Assembly (NCBI GenBank): GCA_051294375.1
Contig: CM119266.1
Location: 4,230,931 to 4,294,930, forward strand
Direction of reading: 5' to 3'
DNA length: 64,000 bases
From: Paraspadella gotoi
Taxonomy: Eukaryota > Chaetognatha
The translations under genes and the position numbers were made by a program. The notes beneath the pieces were generated by a model. That model was not told where the DNA came from. It ran no database searches and worked only from the letters and a program-made list of their open reading frames with translations. This document shows positions 46,253 through 58,251 of the stretch, piece after piece. Each line of letters starts with the position of its first letter. Positions within the stretch are counted from its first letter, which is position 1.

Positions 46253-49200
46253 TCAAATGTACAGTTTTTGAAAAATGTCTTGTAGTTGAACTTTAGTTTT
46301 AGGGTCTCTACATCTGTAAAGGAAAATAAACTAGTCATTAAAATTTTTAGTTGGTTAATGATTTTAAACTGAGTTAATACAATCTTAAAGCAAAAAATTT
46401 AAAACTTTTTTATCTGTTCTATTTTATTATTTTTATAATCTTTAGCAAAAAAATTATTTCGTTAAAAAATAAAACAAATGAAAAAAGGAAACCTAACATC
46501 TTAAACAATAGGAATATGATAACGGTCTGGGCTTCTAATCGATCATCTGCTGACATGCACCATTCATAATTTTAAAAGACAACCAAGGCTTGAAATGAAA
46601 ATATCTTACAATTGATTTATTCTCTCTTGAAATTTGAACTCTCACCTTGATAAGTTGCGACGGTCACCGGCCATCCAAAAAATTTCGATGAAGACGTTGG
46701 TAAGGAGCTTGCAATTAAGGGGTTTTGAGCTGGATGGATTTTTAAAAGCGTTAATTACGCTTCATTTATCACGTTTTTATCAATACGAATTTAATAGATA
46801 TTTTTTTATTTTCTTGTCCTCAAAAAAACCTGTGTTCCAGAAGATACTGTCAGCGGTTTTCACGAAATAAGTTCCGTTTAGTTTCGTGCTGAGCAATGAA
46901 ACAATAAATAGATAAATGATTAACAGTTAATCCTCGATGAAAAATAATTTTAATTGATCGATTAATTCAAAAATATTATTTATATATATAAAAGATATGG
47001 ATAGTTATCAAATTAACTGATTTTGACTGTTAAACATTAAAATTTAGCATTTTTCATAAATGAATAAATCATTTTTTTAATCCCGTAAACGCCAAATAAT
47101 TACACCAGTCATATCTGTACACTTAAAGAATCTGTACAGTTAAAGAATAACTTAAACTTAACCAGGGCTTAAACTTAAACTTAAACTTAACCAGGGCACG
47201 CTCGAATAGTGGGGAAATTAACCTAGGGTCACATGGAGATGTGGATATGGCGCTAAGTAGGCTGAAGATGACTATCTGCAACTTCATTAACCCCCTCTAG
47301 CAGCCATGGAACGGGTCCTGGGGTTAGAACCAGGGTTTGCCATGCCTCAAAAGCAATTTACGGTTTCCCGAAGGTACTGGGTTGAGATTGAACCCGATAC
47401 CTACTACATAGTGGTCATGAGCTTTAATGAATGAGCCACTGGGTGAAACTGGGCAATGGGGCATAGATAAATAACTCAAAATTATTACAATTTCTTACCA
47501 GAAAAAATTCCATGGCCCTGGAGTATAGCAACACACTTGTAGTTTATAACGATTCGGTAACACTTGAATTTTGTAACCATCTTGAAAAAGTAAAAAATAA
47601 ATGAATTTCTTGATTACTCAAAAAAACAACTGTTGGAACAAATATTTCTTTTACCTATTAACATTTTAATATTAATTAATATTAATATTAAATATTATAA
47701 TAAAAATTAAATAAGAATCATAAATGTAAATCAAAGTTGAAATAATAACAAGTAAAATTCTTCATGAATTTTATCTTACATTTAAAGGTTCGACCATTAT
47801 ATGATCCTTCTGCCATCAAAGAACCATGGTTTGAAGATAATCCGGCTAGAATCCGCGTTCCGCGCCAGTAAACAAACCTAAAGAGTAACCATAAATCCAA
47901 AGGTATATAAATATTGCAGGATTACTTGAATGTCTTCAATAAATCTAGTTCTAAGGCTTTTAAAGAGTATGTTCCATAATAACATATGGATATAGATATT
48001 AGTTATAAAATAAACGAGTTTAGATTAATTTAAAGGAGTGGGATGTGAAGATAGTCTTCTTGAAATAAACGGTGCGTATATAGATTTATTTTATAGATTA
48101 TCTGATCTTAAAAATTAACTGACTTATTCCGCCAAAATCCCCAAGTGAAATCATCTATATTTTGCTTTGAGAAATGTTTTTCAGCGTCGTCTGCTAAGCC
48201 CCTTGTCCTTGTATATATAAGCTCCCACCCATCTGCAAAAATAATTGTAATAAAAATTATTAAGAATATCTAAAATTGGTAAGAATTGACTAAATTTTAA
48301 TGAATCGTCCTGGGGCGAGTAGGGGCGTCTCCAAAATTATCTCAACCCCTACTAATGGCTTTAAAAATATATACAAATTATATACAAAATTATTTATACA
48401 TATTGTTTTTTTAAGAGTTTGGCCGAGTAAAAGAATTAGGGTATAAATCAACGAAAAAAACGAATTGACTTTGGAAACAAATATTCTCTCTTCAAACTTC
48501 AAAATTTGTCAAAATATTTTTAATTAAAATAAATAATATTCTTATGTTATATTTTTTAAACGGTTAGCAATTGGTTTAGGGGTGGTTAAGGATTAGGAGT
48601 AGTTAGGGATTAAGTGTAGTGAGGGTTAAAGGAGTTTTCAAAATAAAATTTATAATATAAAGTTTTTCTACCCTTACCAGTATTTTTTTTAACCGACCGC
48701 AAAATCCCGGTCGGCGAATGTAAAAATAAGTCAATATTTGTTCTTGTCAGTTTTTTTGTAAAACTATACAGAGGGCGTTTTCCCCACTAAATTCCTAACC
48801 TTTACATTCCATATCAACGATCCACACATTTTTCGGATCGTTGTCCATTTTAACAAAAATTGAATGAACGTGAGATTCCGCCGTTTTGTTGTTACTTTTC
48901 TCGCAATCTTTGATTCTGGGTGAATTGGGGGAGTTGTGTCTATTATCTAATTAACTTTTTTTATATAAATACATCAAAATCTAAATGTTCAATATTAATA
49001 AAATACTGATGAGACTTTAACTCACGTATCCTCCTGTTTGGTGACTTTTGGCAGCGTCTAAAACAGAACAGGGGACAAGAAAGAAGAAAAGAAAAACATA
49101 AATATTTATTATTAAATTCAGCATTACAGAGTTCTTTTTAAAAAAACAATTCAAAAAAACTGAACTATATTAGTTTATTACCTAGATAAATATCTCTGTA

Positions 49201-52200
49201 TAAAAAAAATCATGAGCAGCTTCGCTAATCTTTATCCTAAAAACCTAATTCCAAATACAATCTTCAAAAAACCTATTATATACACAAAAATCTAACTCCG
49301 ATCCAATCAAAATTCAGACTAATTAATTTTTTTTTTAATTTAAATCTGAATTGCTCGCCTTACAAGAAGCTGAGTTGGTCCTCATGAAGAGATTCAAACT
49401 CTCAACCACTATAGAACCTTCATCGTAAATATTATGAAAAAAATGCCGTTTCCAAAGCATTTCCCCGCGCGATGCTGAAAACCAAAAATAGTTACTAAAA
49501 TGATCTTGAAATAATCTTTCTCTCTCACTCTATCTCTCCCTCTACCGGTCGGTCGATGTAACATCGGCATGTATTGATTAGTTTCTTTTATTTTGGGATC
49601 CGCAAACCAAGGCTGGCACGCAGAAACTGTAAAAAAAAATCAAGTATTTTTATGTTATTTATGAATATCTAAAAATATATTTCACACGATGAAAAAGCAC
49701 TTCACAAGCATTAACCTTTACACTACTATTGACATCATACAAGTAGTCAAGTACTTTGATATTTAATTTAAATAAAAACAATCTTAAAAGACTCATGATC
49801 GAGCCAGACCCCACTCAAAGAAAATTAATAAAAAAATCTGAGAAATGAATGATGCGATAACAAATTATTGATGTAAAAGTAATTGAATGATGTAATAGTA
49901 ATTTATTGATGTAATAGGAATTAATTATTGATGCGATGATAACCAATTATTGATGCGATGATAATCATTCACTGATGTGATGATAATCATTCACTGATAC
50001 GATGATAGTCATTCATCGTAAATAAAACAAACGCGTATATGAGTAAGAGAGAGAGAGAGACGGAGAGAGACAGAGACAGAGTGTACGAACTTTGTTTTCA
50101 AATATAAAACATATTCTAAATCTCAGAGCCATAAAATAAATCCACGAAAAATCTCTGATGTAAATTTGGGATTTTGTATTGAGAAAAAAGCGTTGAATAA
50201 ATGGCGATAATAAATGTTTTTAGGAAAAAAAATTAATCAGAATTTTTTAAAAAACGCACGATCACGCAAGAGATCATACAGAGAGAGAAAAAAAGAATGA
50301 TAATGAGAGAGAGAGAAAGAAAGAAGCTGGACAGACGGTGCAGAGCTGGAAATCGTTTATTTGTCGCCTAATAACAGTGGTAAAATTTAGGTCAAAACAT
50401 GTAACGTTTCCACCGTGTGAAATTAGGTCATGTTAATTTTTTTATACACATAACATTTCCGTTACCATCAAAATGCGTTATTAGGTCATGTTCCTGGACA
50501 TTGTTTACTCATTGCCCCGCAATGGCCACAAAATCCAGGTCAAATAAGTTATTCTTTACTTTTTTAAAAATAAATCTATAAAAATTTATATTGAGAAAAA
50601 AGCGCATAATAAATGGCGAAAATAAAAGTTTTTAAAAGGAAAATAACCCTAATCCTAACCCCCTAACCCTAACCAAAATCTAGCCAGGACGGGCTTTGTC
50701 CCGTCTGGCTCGATAAAAATAATCAGAGAGAGAGAGAGAGAGAGAGAGAAAAATAGAGAGAAACTGGACAGCCGCTGGACCGCCGCTGCAGAGATAAAGA
50801 GAGAGAGTGATATATAATTAAAAGAGAGAGAGAAAAGCTGCATAGCCCATTTACTCGTCAAAGAATCAGCAGTACTTATGGTGACGGACGTAGCGCGAGC
50901 TCCTCCCATGATGATGAGAAGCTATATATAAAATTTCAACTCCCTGTGATATCACACTTTCAAAAGCAATGATTGCAAAAAAGCGTGACGCCAACGACGA
51001 CTACGTCACAAAAAAGCCATTTTAAATCATTATAGAGCCAGGACGGGCTTCGCCCGGTCTGGCTCAATAACAATTGTATAATTTGTATTTCAATTAAACT
51101 GACTCATTGAGAAATCAAACTTTACCTTCATGGTCGCTGCAGTTGCTGGGCCTAACGAGAAATAAATGAAAAACCTATTTCAATATTTACTATCTAATAA
51201 TAATAATAATAATAATAAGGATAATAATAATAATAATTTAATAATACAGTGCGTCCCAATGGTACTGTCTATTAAGAAAAGCTTACTGCTCCTATACCAG
51301 ATCGAGAAACTTTAATTCATTATAATGAATATACGCACAAGTGTCGACCATTTTATAGGATATAGGATTATATATTTTTTAATATTTATAAAATATTTTT
51401 ATAATATTGATTAAATAATGTTTTAAATATTTTCTTTAGATGCAGGACAGTAAGAAACTACCTCATATTTTTAGCTCCAGAGCTTTTTTAATACAGTAAT
51501 AATTTTTTAAAAATTATCTACTTACCTTGTTTATATTATTTTTTTAATTAATTTAATAATAATTTATTGAATAAATAGCAACCATTTTGTTCTGGCTTAA
51601 TGATTCAATCGCTTACAACTTCAAATAATAGAATTTAAATATCAAATTAATTAGTATAATTTTTTCCATTTTTGTATTTTTTTTAATATTTGTTTATTTG
51701 TTTTTATTAATGCATTTATTTTATACAAATCTAAATTTAAATAATTTATATCTATTTAAAATATTTTTTACGTCATTTTTTTAATAAATTTTATTTTAAA
51801 ATAAAAAAAATTATCTAAAAATTAAAAAAGTTAAAAATTATGACTCATTTATATTGATTGTTCTGAAAAGAAAACTTGATAAAAATAGAATTCGAAATAT
51901 AGTATCAAATAAGTAAGCAGAAAAATGGTAAGAAAATGGTAAGAACTTATCTTTGACATTGTTATCTCAGAAATAAGATTTAATAACACAGTTCCGTACA
52001 ATATGTAAAAGTTAACCGACAGTACCATTGGGACACACTGTAATTGTGTTACCATCACGGCTCTAAATTTTCTTTCTGAAATTTAGTTAATTACCCGATT
52101 TTGGTCAAAATAATTTTCAAAAAAATGCTTACCTTTGAGTGAACAAAAAATTCCATTGACTTCTGATCGTAAAAGAGTCGCGAAAATTGAGATTTTCATC

Positions 52201-55200
52201 TTTAGTTGGATTTAAATTGATCGGGACTTTGGGCCCTTTCAATGTGAAAATGTTATTCTTTACTCAAAAGATTATACAAAATTATAGGAAAAAAATAAAT
52301 ATGCTTGCCTATTTTGACGTTTTGTCGATCCTCTTGACAAACGGTCAACTGGAATTCTTTGTTGACTTCTTTGACAGAAAACCCAGGATATTGAATATTG
52401 TAAATTGTTGATGTCGAAGATCCTTTAGACTTTGTCAGTTGCGAAACTTGTAACGTGTTGCCTCGCCCTGACCCGATTGGGCTCATCGAGAAAAAAGCCA
52501 TCACCTGTATGAACATCAATACAATTAATAAAATTTAAACCCTTAAACCCGTAATCGATAATAAAACAAGTTTGAGCAAACATTTCCGGATATGTTCACG
52601 GCAATTAGCCGTGAGTTCAATTTGGTATCGTTCTTGATAAAATGCCAAATACCTTTAGCCCCATCATGTGCTCCTGCAAGAGATTTCCAAATCCTTGAGC
52701 ATAGGCTTCCTTCACTTTCCCTGTCGGAGCGCTCCCGGTGGAGAAACTAACTTCCGCCGGATATTGGATCGATCTGTGGAGAAAAAAAGAGCAATGGGTA
52801 AAATTCATAGAATAAAATGAAAAAAAATATGTGAGATGATTGAGATGAGTATAAATTATTTTTATTTTGTGCTTTAAGCTTTAGGCAGATTCCGCCTTTA
52901 TAATTCACTTTTCCGATCTGTCGGTCGCTCCCTTAAATCATCTGAACATCAAATTAAGAAAAATTAAGTAAAAAAAAGTAAGAAACATAATATAAAATAA
53001 TGAAAATAAAACGAATAACGAACTAAAAATATAATACTTAAGGGAGTGGTCTTTTCATTCATGAAATATCATTTTATTTTTTTGTTTTTTCCATTTTAAC
53101 TCATTTCACTCGGACGATTCCATCGAAACTTGATTCCCAGCTCAATCACACACTTTTCTTCACACACAAAATTTCATTCCAATCCATCCATCAAATCACG
53201 ACTTTTTGATGTTTTATTACTGAAAATTAGTAAAAATTTTGATGATGATGAAAATTTTTTAAGTTTTTTCCCAATTTTAACTTAACTTATCATCAGAATA
53301 TTGAAAAAAAATTATACTTTGTGCAGACAACTTTTCATAGGCTATCTGTATCTGATTTTAAAAATACAAAATTCAGAAAAAAAATATTAATAAGCGTGAC
53401 GCCGATGACAACGCTGACAACGATGTCACAAAGAAGCCTGGCCTTCGCTTTATCTCGCCAAGACCAATACCAAAAACAGTATTGACAAAATTAAAACAGT
53501 ATCAGTGTAAAAGATTAGAAAAGATCAATTGAAAGTTTTTTCAGAAATGTATGAAGTTTCATTTGGGAAGGTTCCCAAATCAAACTTCTCACCCACCCCA
53601 TTGACAAAGACTGGCCCTAGTTTGTACTTGAATTGGTGACCGCCTGGGAATTCCGGTTATCAGCAGATTCCTTCTCTATAATTCACTTTGTCGGTCCGTC
53701 GGTCCCACCCCAAAATCTAGTCGGTAAATCATTTTTATCATATCAGAAACTCGAATTATGATAAATTATGCAAAAAAAATGATGTCCGTCCGTCCGTCCA
53801 TCCTCCATTAGCATTAAACTCCAATTACTCATGATTAGATTGATGGATTGGAATGAAATTCTGTATGTGGGTAGGAAAGTGTGTGAATAAGTTTGATATA
53901 AAGTTTTGATGAAATCGTGCGAGAGGAAATGAGTTTAAATGGAAAAAACAAAAAAAATATTTCACTATTTGAACTCCAAATACTCATAAGTGGACCGGGC
54001 GATTGACTTTAAATTTTGTAAGTGGGTAGGAAAGTGTGTGATAAAGCTGGAAATCAAGCTTCGATGGATTCGTCTGAATGGAAATGAGTTTAAATGGAAA
54101 AAAAAACCTGTTTCACTAATTGATTAATAAATGATTATGCTTCTTTTTCTTTTTATATTAAATGTAAATGCAAGATGTATTAATTAATAAAATAATTAAT
54201 CAGTTAATTAATCAATTAATTAATAAATAATTATTTAATCGGTCAATTAATCAATCAATTAATTATTCAATCAATCAATTTATTTAGTTATCTATCAATT
54301 AATTATTCAATCAATCAATTTATTTATAAAGTATTTAATTATTTAATCAATTAATCAATCAATCAAGTCAATCTTTTTCGGCATTATTGTCGTCGTCGCC
54401 ATCATCGTCGTCGTTGCTTTTGTCGTGGTCAGTGACAAAAAGACCTAAAAACATACATTTCGGATCATATTAATTAATTTATTAAATTATTATTTTAGTT
54501 TATATAGTTTATCTTTAAATGAAGCTTAACATAGAAACATTTCAAAGGGAACTGCTAACTATAAATATATTTTATGACAAGGATTTATAGATTTCCCTTC
54601 AGGCACAAGGCTCTGAAGCAACTCTCTTAAAGAGAGATCCCTATGAAAGGGCAAGATACATACTTTAAACAAATTGAATGTACTTAATTATAAGCTTCAA
54701 TGCATCAAGCGCAAAATCTTTCTTAAGATGATTTTTTTTTTAAGTTTTCAGATGGTCAACTTATATCGAGCAAGTGGAGTGGAGCCCTGTTTATTGAAGA
54801 ATAATAAACCTGAGCTATAAAATTTTGTATCATAACTAATGCAAAATGAACTGAAGATATTTTATGAATAATTGTAACTAATATTTCACTTATGATTATG
54901 AAGTCATAGTCCCAAAACTTACTCTGCTTCTGATTACTTGCATTTTCTGTTTTCTATGCAAATAATAAAGCCAGAAAAGCCTCGTCTTCAAGTTCTCAAA
55001 CAAAAGTTTGGAATAAGTCTGATTCATTTGTTAAGTTTATCGGAGGTTTATCCAGCCAAATTGGTATCTAGATATATAGAATATTAATAGCAAAAAGAAA
55101 TTAAGTCAATAAGGGAATTAAGAATGTTTCATTGCTTTGGAAAAAAAACTCTATGCAGATAATGCCAACTTGATATCCCACGATCTGCACTACAACCATA

Positions 55201-58200
55201 TCACATTAAGTACACCGGTTCATATCTAATCAAAAAAGTTAAGCAATATTGTGCCTACTTTATACTTGAATGGGTGACCGGCTGACTGCCTAGAAATCCT
55301 GGGTATAGTGATTCTAAAAGAAAAATATGAGCCACGATATTGACAAAAGAATTATATATGATTCAAAAGCTACATATTTTTGTTAAATTATCTTTAAATG
55401 GAGCTTAGCNNNNNNNNNNNNNNNNNNNNNNNNNNNNNNNNNNNNNNNNNNNNNNNNNNNNNNNNNNNNNNNNNNNNNNNNNNNNNNNNNNNNNNNNNNN
55501 NNNNNNNNNGAAATTTTTTCTAAGAAAACTGCTAAATATAAATGCAATTTTTTTGTCCAATGTAAGAAATAATCAATTTGAGACAAAACTTTAACAAACC
55601 TTTTGTACAAAATGATATTTCATGACCAGGATTAATAGATTTCCCTTCAGGCACANNNNNNNNNNNNNNNNNNNNNNNNNGCACAAGGCTCTGAAGCAGC
55701 TCTCTTAAAGAGAGTTCCCTATGAAAGGGGAAGATACATACATACATACTAAGGCGTAGTAAAATTTCTAAATTTAACTTTAATTAAAATTCTAAAAGTG
55801 AGAAATGAACAACATTATACTAATGAACATTTATGTAATAAAAAAATTTATAATAAATTTTTCAATTTACGCAGTAGGCCATATTTATACTAGTACTAAA
55901 CCAATAAATGTTAAATTTCAAAACTTTTTTTTTAAAAATATTTTTACAGATTTGGATTCGTCATAAAAAGTTGATAGAAAGAAATATAACTCTTTTTGAA
56001 AAATTCCTTCATTAAGTGGGTCAAAAATTAGAAAAAGCTATATTTTAAGCTGAAATTAACTTTTTATATATTAAATATAGTTTAATTTTTAACTCACTTA
56101 ATGAAAGAATTTTTAAAAATGATTTATATTTTCTTTTATCACTTTTGACGAGGAATTCAAATCTGCAATCAAAATTAAGAAAAGCCTATTTTGAAATTTT
56201 TCGATTTTATAAGGATAGATATATAGCCTATTGCGAAAATTAAAAAACATAAAATTTTTTTTTTACAAATTAATATTCACTGATGGTATGTTGTTCATAA
56301 TTAACTTTTAGAATTTCATATGTAACTTTCACTACGCCTTAATACATACATACATACATACTCTTCGAGGCGTGGGTTTGAATCCCACCGCTGCCACCAC
56401 AATTAAGTAAATAGACAGATATTTCTAGCGAAACAAAGTGGATTTATTTCTTCAGAATTTAGACATTAATACAAGACGGTGTCAATTCTCGAGGCAGAGT
56501 GAATCAATACAAGTTGGTTCCTATTTATACAATGCAATCGGATCGGAGGTAAGGGTAAAGTTTACAGCCGGAAAGAAGCCCATCTGCCCATAGGCCGATG
56601 CCATTTGTCTTTCGTCCAATGAGAATGTTCCATTCTACTTCCGGCGGAGTTTGCTCGCGTCGCCGATCCGATTTCGATTCTGGAGTCTTGATTCCGCTGC
56701 GATGCTTTTGTAGAAGACGAAAATAGTATTAATAAAAATAAGGAGAGAGTGAAGAATCGTGATGTTGTAAGAGAAGTAGAAAAGAAGTAAGACGACCTAT
56801 CTCCTGAACCACTTTTATCAACGCCCGGACCAACTTGACCTTACGGTCTCGTGCTTTTCCCGGTCAATCTAAGGTCATTGCCAAAGCTAGGGCAAAGTGA
56901 CCATGGAGAAAGACGGGTACGAAGAAAGAGAAGAGAAGAAGGGTTTAGAGAGAGATTCGCCTCACTTTAAACAAATTTAAACTACTCAATTATAAGCTTC
57001 AATGTTTGCAGAGCAAATTTTCTTAGGCCATGTGGCGGTATATTCACACCGCCTTACATCCACCGTCGTTCAGCCAATATCATTGGCTCAGAGAGGGAAT
57101 ACACCATCCCAGGCATTGTGTTCCTTCCACAGTCCTAACGACTTCCCTCTGCGTTGGCAAAGCAAGGCCATCCTTGGGTAACCGCGCCTGTGACTGGAGA
57201 CGTCGCAGAGGGTAAAAAGCCCAAAAGCCATCAGTGAGATTCCCCATCCCATATGGGCATCACAGGCAACCTGGGTGTTGCCGTAAGTAGTGAGCCCTAC
57301 TATCGAACATGCAACCTTCTAAGGGTACGCTACGAAAACCACCTATGCCCTGTCAACTTCGGGACGCTATAACAAACCCCTATGCCCCTGGGGTACCCTA
57401 TGACAAACGCCTATGCCCACCAACTTTGCTCTCTCTCTCTCTCTCCACTATGGTAACAGTCTAATCAGACACCTCTCAGGCCTGGAGAACCTGAGTGATA
57501 TCTTGGCCCGGGGATCTTGTGGCGGTATATTAACACCGCCTTACGTACACCATCGTTCAGCCGATACCATTGGCTAAGAGAGGGAACACACCATCCCAAG
57601 AGTTGTGTTACATTCAGTCCTAACAACTTCCTCTGTGTTGGCAAAGCGAGACCACCCGAGGTAACCGCGCCAGTAACTGAAGGCGCCAACAGTGAGATGC
57701 CCCATCCCAATGGCCAATCAAAGGCAACCCGGCTGTTGCCATAGCCATACCTTTTTGAAAAAGTATTCAATTTGTCAACTTTTATCAAGCTAGTAGAGTT
57801 TTGAGCCATTTTTACTGCAGAATAAGTTACACAAGTACCACAGCTATTGAAAAATGAAATTTTTTTTCATTAATTACTAAAAATCATTATTTATTAAGGT
57901 ATCTTTAGGATTTCTTTTGATATGATCTGTTATGATCAGAAATTTATTATGACTTATAACCTGATTAGCTACTTACTGCTAAATCATCGAGCATTGTTCG
58001 CTCAAACTTATCTTTATGCTTTTGACTAGATTAAACTAGTTTTGCACAATTTATCCTCCATAGTAGCCATAGTCTGAGAGTAAATATACCTCGACATGAC
58101 TGTGATCTTTCCGTCGTGACACTTGACTTGACGCTCGCGGTCTTCGTCAACGGGATCCGCGTCTTTGACGACCCAATGGACATGATCGTCGCCGGCCGGA

Positions 58201-58213
58201 CATTTGAATCTGG

Positions 58214-58251
<38 letters not shown>

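Larger units (their letters stand above)
54500..55745. repeat. Duplicated repeat with CTCTGAAGC/AAAGAGAG motif
   Basis: 54500-54660 and 55388-55740 share TTATCTTTAAATG-AGCTTA, CCCTTCAGGCACAAGGCTCT, CTCTTAAAGAGAG and CCCTATGAAAGGG. Both contain small hairpins. The second copy is split by gaps 55410-55509 and 55656-55680. 54662-54860 also resembles the flanks of the 56965-57860 block (AATTATAAGCTTCAATG, AATAAT/AATAAG tails). Confidence 0.65.

Noticed and set aside
48560-48660. GGTTAGG/TTAGGGATTA-like sequence as interstitial telomere
   Set aside because: Only a few degenerate units without a regular period; the same goes for 50645-50675.
58116-58210. Plus-strand frame LDLTLAVFVNGIRVFDDPMD
   Set aside because: It looks protein-like, but the minus strand has a clean acceptor, donor and matching phase for the same bases; the plus strand has no donor.
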